The position numbers were made by a program, and so were the translations under genes. 64,000 nucleotides of DNA. Source: Flavobacteriaceae bacterium. GTDB lineage: Bacteria; Bacteroidota; Bacteroidia; Flavobacteriales; Flavobacteriaceae. The notes below the pieces were generated by a model. It did no database searches and was not told where the DNA came from. It saw nothing but the letters and a program-made list of their open reading frames with translations. This document shows positions 17,503 to 28,400 of the stretch, in pieces. The stretch spans positions 1-64,000 of the forward strand of contig JABHWD010000011.1 of the NCBI GenBank assembly GCA_018657955.1. The letters run 5' to 3'. Every line of letters starts with the position of its first letter. Positions within the stretch are counted from its first letter, which is position 1.

Positions 17503-19185
17503 ATGAAAATAAAAATCACATTTTTTGTTTTACTATCCTTAATTTCAGCTACTACTTTTTCACAAAGACTAAGTCTTGAGATTTATTCCAATGTTATTGA
17601 AGAAAATAAATTACTCTCAACAATAGATTATAATAAGAATTTCAATTCGAATAAAGAATTAATAGAAGAAGTTGAGAAAATAGTTAAAAATCTACAAAAA
17701 ATTGGATTTATCAAGGCAAGTATTGAGAGTATTAAAGAGATTAGGGGCAATAAATATTCAGCTGAATTATCAATAAAGAGAAAATATAGAAATATATACG
17801 TCTTAGGGCTTGATTCAATGAGCTTAAAAGGTTATAAAAATTATATAATAATTGATAAAAAAAATTATCTTAAAATACCAATTACCAATATTCAAGATTT
17901 TTTTGAAAAATTAAATCAATTTATATCTGTTAAAGGATTTCCATTTAATTCAGCAAAATTTAGAAATATAGAATCATTTGATAAAGATAACCTAAAAGCT
18001 ATAATTGAAATAAATTATGAAAAAGAAAGAAAAATTGACAAAATAGTAATCAAAGGATATGAAAAGTTTCCAAAATCATATTTAAAGCATCTTTCCAAAT
18101 ACAAAATTGGAAATAGAATTAATTTAGATGATATTCGAGACAAAAGTGAGTTATTAAATCAGCTAGGGTTTATAAAACAAACAAAAAAACCAGAAATTCT
18201 ATTTACAAATGATTCAACAATTATCTACTTGTATATTGAAAAAAAGAAAAAAAATAGCTTTGACGGGTTTCTTGGATTTTCAAATGATGAATTAGATAAT
18301 AATATCCAATTACAAGGCTATTTAGATTTTGAGCTTGTAAATAACTTTAATTTCGGAGAAGAGATAGAATTTTTATACAAGAGTGAAAAAAATGCTGATA
18401 GAATATTAAAAACTGATATTAACCTTCCATACATATTTTCAAGTCCAATAGGAATAAATATCGGATTGATTTTAACAAAAAAAGATTCAACATTTGTATC
18501 CAATGAGCAGTTTATAAATTTATTCTATAAGAACTCTAAAAATCATAAATTTTCATTAGGTATACGCTCAATAAATTCTGATGAGCAATTACAAATACAA
18601 AATTCAGAATTTGAAGATTTTGAGACTCTCTATAAAGATTTTCAGTATGAGCATGTGAAATTAAATCAAAATAATCTGCTATATCCAGTTAAAAATGAAG
18701 TGTTTTTTAAAATATCTCAAGGAAAAAGAATTTCAGAAGAGCAAGAAAATGAACAGCTTTATATAAATATGGATTTTGCTAAAATTTTTGATTTTGGATC
18801 AAAAAATAGCATTTTTTTAAATTTCAAATCTGAAATCCTAAAATCTGATACATATTTTACTAATGAATTACCGAGATTTGGAGGGGCAAAATCAATAAGA
18901 GGTTTTGATGAGAACAGTTTATTTTCAAATAAGTACTTTCTTTTAATTTCTGAGTATAGATTCAGGCTAAACAACACCATATATATTAATAGCATATTTG
19001 ATCTAGGTAATTTTGAAAACAAAATAATAAATACTAGTGCTAATATATATGGTGTTGGTATAGGTGTTGGCCTTCTTACTAAAGGGGGATTATTTACCTT
19101 AAATTATGCTAATGGATCTAATTGGAAAGACAAAATTGACTCAAAAAACTCTAAAATTCATATAACTTTCAGGTCTTTTTTCTGA
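17503..19185 (+). CDS. Omp85-family outer-membrane protein (BamA/TamA-like)
   Basis: An outer-membrane beta-barrel of the Omp85 superfamily, involved in assembling or translocating outer-membrane proteins. A signal peptide ends near residue 20 (ISATTFSQ). POTRA-like modules follow; the last (about residues 175-245) begins IDKIVIKGYEKFPKSYLKHL. The C-terminal barrel (about 250-560) contains the Omp85 strand motif GGAKSIRGFDEN near residue 465 and ends in a terminal Phe (FRSFF), as many barrels do. At 560 aa it is shorter than BamA and closer to TamA/ShlB-like members. It is transcribed away from rpsL and is 111 nt before the SusC gene. The exact client is unknown. Confidence 0.85.
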   Translation: MKIKITFFVLLSLISATTFSQRLSLEIYSNVIEENKLLSTIDYNKNFNSNKELIEEVEKIVKNLQKIGFIKASIESIKEIRGNKYSAELSIKRKYRNIYVLGLDSMSLKGYKNYIIIDKKNYLKIPITNIQDFFEKLNQFISVKGFPFNSAKFRNIESFDKDNLKAIIEINYEKERKIDKIVIKGYEKFPKSYLKHLSKYKIGNRINLDDIRDKSELLNQLGFIKQTKKPEILFTNDSTIIYLYIEKKKKNSFDGFLGFSNDELDNNIQLQGYLDFELVNNFNFGEEIEFLYKSEKNADRILKTDINLPYIFSSPIGINIGLILTKKDSTFVSNEQFINLFYKNSKNHKFSLGIRSINSDEQLQIQNSEFEDFETLYKDFQYEHVKLNQNNLLYPVKNEVFFKISQGKRISEEQENEQLYINMDFAKIFDFGSKNSIFLNFKSEILKSDTYFTNELPRFGGAKSIRGFDENSLFSNKYFLLISEYRFRLNNTIYINSIFDLGNFENKIINTSANIYGVGIGVGLLTKGGLFTLNYANGSNWKDKIDSKNSKIHITFRSFF

Positions 19186-19235
19186 TTACTTAACCTGTAA
19201 AACATAAAAAAAACATAAGTTTTTGTTGATTTGTT

Positions 19236-19266
19236 TTGTTTTATTAACATTTTATTGTGATTTTTG
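19236..19266 (+). promoter_or_regulatory. Candidate promoter for the susC-susD operon
   Basis: A GATTTTTG box (19259-19266) differs from the Bacteroidota TAnnTTTG consensus at one position. A TTG element lies 20 nt upstream at 19236-19238. The box is 30 nt before the SusC ATG, in a T-rich leader. The spacing fits, but the match is imperfect. Confidence 0.4.
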
Positions 19267-19296
19267 CAGTTGGACTAATTCAAATAAATTAATAAA

Positions 19297-22200
19297 ATGA
19301 AAACAAAGTTTAGTGGAATTTTGACGCTTATACTAGCGTTAGTCGCGCAACTAACGTTTGCGCAAGGAACAGTTTCAGGAAATGTTTCTGATGATTCAGG
19401 AATGTCTGTAGCTGGAGTAAATATTGTTGTTCAAGGGACAACAACGGGAACTCAGTCAGATTTTGATGGTAATTATAGCATCATGGTTGACGAGGGAGCT
19501 GTACTATCATTTACATATGTTGGCTATACTGCTGTTACAGTAACAGTTGGTTCATCCAATACAGTAAATGTTACTATGAGCGAAGACGTTGCTCAACTTG
19601 AAGAAATAATCGTTACGGCACTTGGTATTAAGAGAGGAAAGAAAGCTCTTGGTTATGCCGTTAGTGAAGTATCCGGTGAAGAAATGGAAGGAAGAACTGA
19701 AGGTGACGTTGCTAGAGTATTATCTGGTAAGGCATCAGGTGTAAATGTCACTTCTCAAGGTGGTACATCTGGTTCTGCAACTAATGTTGTTATTAGAGGT
19801 TATACTTCTATTAACGGTAACAACCAGGCATTATTCGTAGTTGACGGAGTACCTTTTAGTAGTGAAACAAATGCACAAGGTGGTTATGTTGGTGGTAATA
19901 TTGGTTCTACAAGATTTTTAGATCTAGATCCAAATAACATTGCTAGTGTTAACGTTCTTAAAGGTTTAGCAGCAGCTACACTTTATGGAACAGCTGGTAA
20001 AAACGGTGTAGTTGTAATAACAACAAAATCTGGTTCTCTAGGCCCTAAAGGACCTTCAAAAACAGAAATTACTATTAATCAATCTTACTTTGTTAATGAG
20101 ATTGCATCAATGCCAGAATATCAAAATATGTACGGTGGTGGTTTCGACCAATCATTCGGATGGTTCTTCAGTAACTGGGGACCAGGTTTCCATAGAGATG
20201 GCGTTGACGGATGGGCAAATGACCCAGCTGGAACTATTGTAGATACTGACGGAGTTGGAACTGTAGAGCATCCTTATGGATCAGGTGCATTCCTTAATGC
20301 ATTTATGGGTGGTAATAACGTATTAAATGCAGAATATACTGGTCAGCGTTATGCATGGAAACCTTACGAAAGTGTTGAGAATTTCTTTAGATCAGGTGGT
20401 GTTTCTAACACATCTGTTAATATAAGAGGTGCATCAGACGACGGTAAAGTTTCGTATAATGTAAACTGGGGTAACCTTGATGAAAAAGGATTTACACCTG
20501 GAAATGCGCTTAAAAGAAATACAATTTCTATTGGTGGACGTGCTGAGTTAAGTAACAAGTTTACTATTAGTGGTTCTATGAACTACAGTAATACTCACAT
20601 GGTATCTCCTCCAGTTGCTTCTTCTAGAGGTAACGGTACATTGGGATGGTCAACATTTGGTAACGTATTCTTTACGCCAAGAAACGTTGACTTAGTAAAT
20701 TTACCATGGGAGATTCCTGAAAATGGTGGTAGTATCTACTATAGAAATGGTAACGATATCATAAACCCAAATTGGTCAGTTGCAAACTCTCAAGGTGGTC
20801 AAAACACTAATAGAGTATTTGGTACTGCAAGTTTAACTTATGATATTGATGATAATATGTCTCTTACTTATCGTGCTGGTATTGACTGGTATAATGAGAG
20901 AAACAAATCATATTCTAACAAAAATGGTGTAAACTTTAACCAAGCTGTTTACGGTTATCTTAATACATGGGATAACAATGTAACTGTCTGGAATCATTAT
21001 GTTGGATTAAATGGTAGTGCTGATGTAAGTGATGAAGTAGGAGTTACATGGACAGTTGGAGCTGAATCAAAAATGAGAAATTACGATCGTGAAGGTGTTG
21101 CAAGTAGCGGACAGATTGTATTTGGTGTGATTCAACACTTTAACTATGAGAATCAAACACCTATGTCATACCATGGTCATCAAAACACTTTAGGTGTATT
21201 TGGTAACGTGGATGTAGATTATAGGGATTTCTTATTCGTTTCAGTATCTGCTAGAAATGACTGGGTTTCTAACCTACCTACAGAAAATAATAGTATGTTC
21301 TATCCAAGTGCAAGTGTTTCATTCTTGCCTACATCAATGGATGAAAGTATTAAGTCTGATGACTTAACATACTTAAAGATAAGAGCTGGTTATGGAACAT
21401 CTGCTGGTTTTCCAGGTGGTTATCCTACAGTTAATAGTGTATCACAATCCACTAATCAAAATGGTGGTTTAAATGGTGGTGTTACTACTAACTCTGTAAG
21501 TGACTTCCAGGCTAACCCAGATCTTAAACCAGAATTACTTTCAGAACTTGAAGTTGGAGTTGATGCTAGAGTTTGGGGAAATAGAGTTGGAATTAATGCT
21601 TCTTGGTTTTCAAGAACAAGTAATGACTTAATTGTATACAAACCTCTTCCAACATCAACTGGTTTTACTAACACTCAAGCTAACATTGGTAAGATTGAAG
21701 GTGACGGTATAGAAGTTGATCTTGATTTAGAAATGTTTGATATCATCCCTGTTAATGTGGATGGTCTTAGCTGGAATGCAAGAGTTAACTTTTCTACAAG
21801 TTCAGCTATTGTAACAGAGCAATCAGATGATCAAATTATCTATGGTGGTTCTACTGCTACTTGGTTAGGTGGTAATGCTGCTATCGAAGGTGAGCCTTTA
21901 GGTGTTATCGTTGGTAATAGAATCGAAAGAGATGATAATGGAAATATGGTTGTTAACGCTTCAGGTAACTACGGTTCAGAAGATGTTATGGCAATCGATG
22001 CTAACGGAAATGAAGTTCCTCTAGGAACAGATGGTTCAAGAACAATTACGCCAATTATTGGTAATCCTGAACCAGATTATGTTATGAATGTTATAAATAC
22101 TTTAAAGTATAAAGACTTTACGCTTGGATGGCAATTAAGCCATACAGCCGGTGGAGATATAGTAGCTAAAACAGTTGCTACATTATTAGGTCGTGGTGGA

Positions 22201-22593
22201 ATCGTTACTGACAGAAAGAATACATTTATTCTTCCTGGTGTACTAGCTGATGGTTCTCCTAACAACCTGCAAGTAAACAACTCATCTTATTATTTCAATA
22301 ATGTGTTGTTTGGTCCACTTGAAATGTCTGTCTATGACGGTTCTGTTATGAGACTTCAAGAAGTATCATTATCATGGTCAGTTCCACAAAAGATGTTAGA
22401 TAGTACACCATTTGGTGCATTATCTCTAACAGCTACTGGATTTAACCTATGGCATGATGCTTATAATGTTCCTGATGCTACTAATTACGATCCTAATGTT
22501 GCAGGTACCGGTGTCGGTAATGCAAGAGGTTGGGACTTCCTTAATGGACCTAGTTCAAAAAGGTGGGGTGTTAGTCTTAAAGCATCATTTTAA
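19297..22593 (+). CDS. SusC/RagA-family TonB-dependent outer-membrane transporter
   Basis: A TonB-dependent transporter that imports large nutrients together with its SusD lid. Order: signal peptide to about residue 22 (LTFAQ), a CarboxypepD_reg-like domain (about 23-100, GTVSGNVSDDSGMSVAGVNI), a TonB-box-like EEIIVTALGIKRG, the plug (VNVTSQGGTSGSATNVVIRG, ALFVVDGVPFSS), and a barrel ending KRWGVSLKASF. At 1098 aa it is full size. The gene uses noticeably more GC-rich, uniform codons (many GGT, GCT, AAC) than its neighbours, suggesting high expression. It is followed 34 nt later by the SusD gene. Neighbouring genes give no clue to the substrate; there are no glycosidases or peptidases here. 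Confidence 0.95.
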   Translation: MKTKFSGILTLILALVAQLTFAQGTVSGNVSDDSGMSVAGVNIVVQGTTTGTQSDFDGNYSIMVDEGAVLSFTYVGYTAVTVTVGSSNTVNVTMSEDVAQLEEIIVTALGIKRGKKALGYAVSEVSGEEMEGRTEGDVARVLSGKASGVNVTSQGGTSGSATNVVIRGYTSINGNNQALFVVDGVPFSSETNAQGGYVGGNIGSTRFLDLDPNNIASVNVLKGLAAATLYGTAGKNGVVVITTKSGSLGPKGPSKTEITINQSYFVNEIASMPEYQNMYGGGFDQSFGWFFSNWGPGFHRDGVDGWANDPAGTIVDTDGVGTVEHPYGSGAFLNAFMGGNNVLNAEYTGQRYAWKPYESVENFFRSGGVSNTSVNIRGASDDGKVSYNVNWGNLDEKGFTPGNALKRNTISIGGRAELSNKFTISGSMNYSNTHMVSPPVASSRGNGTLGWSTFGNVFFTPRNVDLVNLPWEIPENGGSIYYRNGNDIINPNWSVANSQGGQNTNRVFGTASLTYDIDDNMSLTYRAGIDWYNERNKSYSNKNGVNFNQAVYGYLNTWDNNVTVWNHYVGLNGSADVSDEVGVTWTVGAESKMRNYDREGVASSGQIVFGVIQHFNYENQTPMSYHGHQNTLGVFGNVDVDYRDFLFVSVSARNDWVSNLPTENNSMFYPSASVSFLPTSMDESIKSDDLTYLKIRAGYGTSAGFPGGYPTVNSVSQSTNQNGGLNGGVTTNSVSDFQANPDLKPELLSELEVGVDARVWGNRVGINASWFSRTSNDLIVYKPLPTSTGFTNTQANIGKIEGDGIEVDLDLEMFDIIPVNVDGLSWNARVNFSTSSAIVTEQSDDQIIYGGSTATWLGGNAAIEGEPLGVIVGNRIERDDNGNMVVNASGNYGSEDVMAIDANGNEVPLGTDGSRTITPIIGNPEPDYVMNVINTLKYKDFTLGWQLSHTAGGDIVAKTVATLLGRGGIVTDRKNTFILPGVLADGSPNNLQVNNSSYYFNNVLFGPLEMSVYDGSVMRLQEVSLSWSVPQKMLDSTPFGALSLTATGFNLWHDAYNVPDATNYDPNVAGTGVGNARGWDFLNGPSSKRWGVSLKASF

Positions 22594-22627
22594 TAACGTT
22601 TAAATTAAATAAACTAAAATTATAATT

Positions 22628-24469
22628 ATGAAAAGAATATTTAAATATTTAATAATGATGGTCTTAGCGTCTGCTACGATGTTCTACTCATGTGAAACCA
22701 TGGAATTAGAAGATCTTGCAAGCCCTAACTCACTATCTCCAGATCTAGCGGATGCTGATCTGTTATTAAACAATATCCAAATAGGCTTCCTTAGTGCGAT
22801 GCAGGGTATGCAGGGGAATGGTGCCGCATTAGGAAGAGTAGACTATATGGGTGGTAGAGTATACTATAACAATTTTGGTAGTGGAACTATAAGCGGTGCT
22901 TGGTATCAATTATATGCTAGCATTATGCCAGATATTGCCGCTATTGAAGGTTTAAATGGTGAAGAGAATTTATTGGCTTTCCATCTAGGTATTTCAAAAG
23001 CAATGGCTGCTCATATTATGATGGGTATTGTTGATTCTGTGGGAGATATTCCATGGGCTGAAGCAAATAACCCTGCTGAGTATCCTAGCCCAAGTGTTTC
23101 TGATGATGCAGATGTTTATGCTGCTGCATTAGCAATGCTAGATGAAGCTCAAGGATATCTTAATGCTGCTGGTGGTGGTAATGACTTTTACTACGGAGGA
23201 GATGCTTCTAAATGGACAAAATATGTTAACACTTTAAAAATGCGTGCTAACCTTACAACAGGTAATTATGCTGCTGCATTAGCTCAGACAAATGTTATTG
23301 AAACTGCTGCTGATGATTTAGAGTTTAGATATGGTTCGCAAGAATTACAACCAGATACACGTCACCCTTGGTATGCGTCTGACTATCAAACTACTGGTGC
23401 TAATATCTATCAATCATCTTGGTTAATGGATCTTATGGATGGAGATATAAATGACTGGTATGCAACGACTGTAACCGATTGGGCTGCTGGAGATTTCCCA
23501 ATTAATGATCCTAGAAGAAGATACTACTTCTACAGACAAACTACTATGACGCCAGGTAATAATCAAATGATTAAAGCTTTTGGTTCTGTTTATATGTACC
23601 CATATGATTGGGCTGGTGATTCATCTAATGGTGAAACACTTCAATGTTCATTACAAGATCAACCATTCCATTTAGAGTTTACTCCTGATGGAGATAATTC
23701 TTTTGGTGATGGAAGATGGTGTTCTAATTTTATAGGATACTGGGGTAGACATCACGGTAATGATGAAGGTACACCTCCTGATGGGTTTACTAGAACTGCT
23801 TCAGGGGTTTATCCTTCTGCTGGTAGCTTTGATAATTTAGATGATATCGGTGATTATGATAGTGTTGGTTCATTAGGTGGACTTAATGCTCTTGCTGGTC
23901 AAGTTTGGCAAGGAAATGGTGGTGGTGGAGCTGGTATTTGGCCAATCTACTTATCATCATATGTTAAGTTTATGAAAGCTGAAGCTGCTTTATCTTCTGG
24001 TGATGCTGCTATGGCTGCAATGTACATGGAAGCTGGAATGAATGAATCAATTACGAAAGTAATGGGCTTTTCATCTGTTGATGCATTAGCTGATTCAAGT
24101 CATTTCCCTACTTCAGGTGATGTAGCTGCTTTTGTAGCTGATGTAATGGCTAAATTCAACGCTGCTCCTTCTACATCTGCGTTAGATGGATTAGGATGGC
24201 CAGTTGAAAAAGATAAAATGGATATACTAGGTGAGCAATATTTTGTTGCTATGTATGGTGGTGCGAACGATGCATGGAACTTCATGAGAAGAACTGGACA
24301 CCCAAGAACGGTTTCTAGAGGTCTTATGGACAACAATGAATCAGGAGCTTTCCCAAGAACTGGTACTTATCCGTCAAGTGAAATAAGCGCTAATCCTAAC
24401 ATCTTACAGAGACAAGACAATAATACCCTTGTCTTCTGGGATTCGGGAACAACTGTAATTTCTAATTAA
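22628..24469 (+). CDS. SusD/RagB-like nutrient-binding outer-membrane lipoprotein
   Basis: Substrate-binding lid of the SusC transporter. The lipoprotein signal ends with the lipid-attachment Cys at residue 22 (MFYSC), followed by acidic ETMELED, consistent with surface export in Bacteroidota. The alpha-helical TPR-like body includes GVDYMGGR-like and KWTKYVNTLKMRANL segments, the latter typical of the SusD-like_2 family. The C-terminal part has EQYFVAMYGGANDAWNFMRR. Length 613 aa is somewhat long for the family. Like SusC, it has codon use suggesting strong expression. The next gene starts 4 nt after its stop. Confidence 0.93.
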   Translation: MKRIFKYLIMMVLASATMFYSCETMELEDLASPNSLSPDLADADLLLNNIQIGFLSAMQGMQGNGAALGRVDYMGGRVYYNNFGSGTISGAWYQLYASIMPDIAAIEGLNGEENLLAFHLGISKAMAAHIMMGIVDSVGDIPWAEANNPAEYPSPSVSDDADVYAAALAMLDEAQGYLNAAGGGNDFYYGGDASKWTKYVNTLKMRANLTTGNYAAALAQTNVIETAADDLEFRYGSQELQPDTRHPWYASDYQTTGANIYQSSWLMDLMDGDINDWYATTVTDWAAGDFPINDPRRRYYFYRQTTMTPGNNQMIKAFGSVYMYPYDWAGDSSNGETLQCSLQDQPFHLEFTPDGDNSFGDGRWCSNFIGYWGRHHGNDEGTPPDGFTRTASGVYPSAGSFDNLDDIGDYDSVGSLGGLNALAGQVWQGNGGGGAGIWPIYLSSYVKFMKAEAALSSGDAAMAAMYMEAGMNESITKVMGFSSVDALADSSHFPTSGDVAAFVADVMAKFNAAPSTSALDGLGWPVEKDKMDILGEQYFVAMYGGANDAWNFMRRTGHPRTVSRGLMDNNESGAFPRTGTYPSSEISANPNILQRQDNNTLVFWDSGTTVISN

Positions 24470-24473
24470 AAAA

Positions 24474-25394
24474 ATGAAAACTATGAGAAATATATTTAAA
24501 TTTTTATTTGCTTCTTTATTTGTAGTAACTTTTTCTTGTGTTGATAGTGAAAACACTATTGATGCAGTTCTAGACTATGAAACTGGAGCGGTACTAAGAA
24601 CAATTTCAGTGAATAACGCTGTCTTGAATTCTAGTGATGCTTCAAGTACATTTAATGTAACTGTAGAGGAACAAGATGAAGAAGATGGTGCTCTATTTAA
24701 ACAAGTTAATGTTTACTGCCAACTAAAGGATCTTACTGACGGAAACGATAGTACGGACTTTGTGTTAGTAACATCAATAGATGCTAGTACTTTTTCTACA
24801 GGACCTGTAGGACTTCCTAGAGGAGATGTTGTTATGACATTCGGTGATGCTGCTGCTGCAATGGGCGTTGGCCCTAGCCAGTACTCACCTGGTGATGTAT
24901 TTGTTGTTGGATTAGAAGTTGAATTAACAGATGGAAGAACATATGATTGGACATCTGCTGCTGGTATTATTACTGGTGGATTCTTCTCTTCTCCGTTCAA
25001 GTACAATGCTCTATTAACTTGTTCGCCAATGCCTGGAGATTATACAGTCTTTATGATTGACTCTTATGGTGATGGGTGGCAAACTACTTCAGGTGGTGAC
25101 GGTGGTCAAGGACTTGAAATCAATATGGATGGTGTAATTACCTCTGTAGCTATGTGCTCTATGTGGGGAACATATGATTTCACTTGTACTCAGCCAAATG
25201 CTGCATATACTGAAGCTACAGCAATTGTAACTATTCCTGCTGGAACAGAGTCTGCTTTATGGACATTCCCTGGAGATTACTACGCTGAGATAGGGTTTAG
25301 TATTACTGGCCCTAATGGGCAAGTTGCTTATTCTGCTCTTGACCCTGGTACTGCTACTGTTGGATTACTTCCAGTAGCGATTTGTGCTCAGTAA
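24474..25394 (+). CDS. SusE/F-position lipoprotein with a YGDGW module
   Basis: Third gene of the SusCD operon, a predicted lipoprotein with its lipidation Cys at residue 22 (VVTFSC). The N-terminal half (about 25-175) looks like beta-sandwich sequence without a recognised family. From about residue 183 it carries a module with GDYTVFMIDSYGDGWQTTSG and a cluster of cysteines. The YGDGW sequence is a motif seen in secreted adhesive or binding domains of marine bacteria. By position it may be an extra surface substrate-binding protein, like SusE/SusF, but no sequence similarity to those proteins is claimed. A strong terminator follows at 25422. Confidence 0.7.
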   Translation: MKTMRNIFKFLFASLFVVTFSCVDSENTIDAVLDYETGAVLRTISVNNAVLNSSDASSTFNVTVEEQDEEDGALFKQVNVYCQLKDLTDGNDSTDFVLVTSIDASTFSTGPVGLPRGDVVMTFGDAAAAMGVGPSQYSPGDVFVVGLEVELTDGRTYDWTSAAGIITGGFFSSPFKYNALLTCSPMPGDYTVFMIDSYGDGWQTTSGGDGGQGLEINMDGVITSVAMCSMWGTYDFTCTQPNAAYTEATAIVTIPAGTESALWTFPGDYYAEIGFSITGPNGQVAYSALDPGTATVGLLPVAICAQ

Positions 25395-25421
25395 TCACAG
25401 AGTAACTGAATAATAAAAAAA

Positions 25422-25452
25422 AGAGCTTTATTTTAATAAAGCTCTTTTTTTT
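25422..25452 (+). terminator. Rho-independent terminator of the susCD operon
   Basis: A 9-bp perfect stem (AGAGCTTTA at 25422-25430 with TAAAGCTCT at 25437-25445), a 6-nt loop, then a run of T. It lies 28 nt after the third lipoprotein stop. A-rich sequence on the other side would allow bidirectional action. Confidence 0.9.
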
Positions 25453-25479
25453 ATCTTTATCCCTTAATAAAATCAGATA

Positions 25480-28400
25480 ATGAGAATTAAATACGGGATA
25501 TCTTTTCTACTACTATTTCTTTTCTATACCTGTGAAACCAATACAGGTGATACACATCTATCTTCTGAATCATATAATAACTATGTAAAAGTTCCCAGTT
25601 CTGTCAGTGGAATTGATTTTATTAATAAAATTGAGCATAATTTAGCTTCTAAAGCAAATTTATTCGATTACGACTACTTTTATAACGGCTCTGGCGTTGG
25701 TATAGCAGATTTTAACAATGATGGCTTAAAAGACGTCTTTTTGTGCGCAAATCAAGTTCAGAATAGGCTTTATTTGAATAAAGGTGATCTTACCTTTGAA
25801 GATATTACTATAACAAGTAATATTAATTTAAATAAAGGCTGGTCAAGCGGGGTTACATTTGCAGATATAAATCAAGATGGTTGGATAGACATATACATTT
25901 CTCAAGGAGGTCCTTATCAGAAGGAGAAACGAAAAAATTTACTTCTTATCAATCAGGGAGACCTAACCTTTAAAGAAAAAGCTGCAGAATATGGACTCGA
26001 TGATTCAGGGATAAGTACTCAATCAGCATTCTTTGATTATGATAAGGATGGAGATCTAGATTGTATTGTAATGAATGAAAGTGACTATTATGGACTTGAT
26101 CCTGTAAGATTTTACAAATTATTTGAGAATAAAGAACGTCTAAAAAATAATTCTTCACACCTGTATGAACAAAAAGATGGAAAATTTATTGATATAACTG
26201 AAAAAGCAGGCCTTTTGAAGCCAAGTTTTGGTCTTGGATTATGCGTTAGTGATTTAAATAATGATAACTGGTTAGATATATATATAGCCAATGACTACTA
26301 TGTCCCGGACGCAATGTATATTAATAATGGTAATGGCACATTTACAGATAAGATAAAGAGCGCTACAAAACAAATATCATTTTATGGAATGGGAGTAGAT
26401 ATTGCAGATATCAATAATGACAACTTAAAGGATATCTATGTTCTTGATATGGCCTCAAGTGATCATGTAAGATCAAAAACCCTTATGGCTTCTATGAATA
26501 CATCTAATTTTGATCTGATAACAAAAAAACTAGATCTCCATTATCAATACATGTTTAATTCTCTTCAACTTAATCTTGGCAACAACACTTATCATAATAT
26601 TGCACAGCACTTAAAACTTGCTAAAACAGATTGGAGTTGGGCTGGACTTATATTTGATCATGATAATGATGGACTTGAAGATATATTGGTAACCAATGGA
26701 TATAGAAGATATGGATCTGATAATGATTCTAGGATAAAAATAAACCAGGAAAAAAAATTATACAATGGAAAAGTTCCTCTAGAAGTAAAAGAAGAATTAT
26801 ACAATGCTCTTCCATCAGAAAAACTAGCAAATATTCTCTATAAAAATACAGGTGATTTAAAATTTAAAGATATTTCTGAGTTTTCTGATCTAAAAGAACC
26901 AACATTTTCTAATGGTGCTGTATATTCAGATCTAGATAATGATGGTGATCTAGATCTTATAATTAATAATATTGATCAAGAAGCCTTTGTTTTTAGAAAT
27001 ACTTCAAGAGAGAAAAAATTGGGGAACTTCATAAAAGTAGTTACTAAAGGAAATACTTCAGAGAACTTTGCCAAAGTAACTATTAAATATGATGAAATAA
27101 TAAAAACAAAAGAATCAAAACGAGTAAGAGGATATTTATCAGCTGTGGATAATGATATTCATTTTGGACTTGGAGATAGAAAGAGTATAGATTCTCTAAT
27201 AATTCAATGGAATTCTGGTAAAATAGAAAAATTGGCAAATCTAGAAGCAAATCAAACAATTGAGCTATCTGAAGAAAATGCGTCTGTAAATAAAAATTTA
27301 AATAATGGGAATAACTATTGGTTTAATAAGAGTGATTCAAGTCAATTGAATTATACCAATATAGAAAATGAATTTAATGACTTTGAAAAAGAAATACTTC
27401 TCCCCTTTAAACAATCTACCCTGGGACCATCAGTTACATCAGGTGATGTAAATAATGATAATCTAGAAGATATTTTTATCGGAGGATCTAAAGGGCAAGC
27501 TGGACAATTATTTATTCAAATAAATAATCATTATGAAAAAAAATTAAACAGAGTATTTCTTGAAGATGCAAATTATGAAGATATGGAGTCCATTTTTATT
27601 GACATTGACAGCGATAATGATCAGGATTTATATGTAGTAAGTGGCGGAAATGAGTTTAATCAGAGATCTGAAAACCTAAAAGATAGAATATATCTAAATG
27701 ATGGCAATGGAAATTTCTCTAGAAGCAATCAATCAGAAATATCAGATTACACAATCAGTGGTAAAACAGTGTCTAAAATAGATTTTGATCAAGACGGTGA
27801 TCAAGATTTGATTATAGGAAACAGAATTATACCTCAAAAATATCCATTACATGAACCCTCAATAATATATGAAAACATTAATGGTAAATTTAAAAATGTA
27901 ACTTATAAAATTGCTCCTGAATTTGAAAATTTTGGAATAGTAAATAAAGTTATTACAACAGATATAAATAACGATGGATGGGAGGATTTTATTTGTGTAG
28001 GAGAATGGACAAATATTGGAATATTCATTAATAATAAAGGTAGCTTTAAGAATGTGTCAAATCAGAGTAATCTTGAAGATCTCTATGGGTGGTGGTTTGA
28101 TATTCAAGAGACAGACGTGAATAATGATGGATATAAGGATTACATTATTGGAAATATAGGCACAAATTCAAAATATAAAACCAATAAAACAAAGCCTCTT
28201 AAGGTGTTTGCAGATGATTTTGATAATAATGGGACGCATGATTTAGTTTTAAGCTATGAATATAAAAATCAATATGTTCCTCTAAGAGGTAAGGAATGTT
28301 CTACTCAACAAATGCCATTTATTGGAGAAAAAATTCCAACATTTAATGAATTTGCTACTGCAAGTATTGAAGATATATATGGTGAAGTTATAACAAGCGC

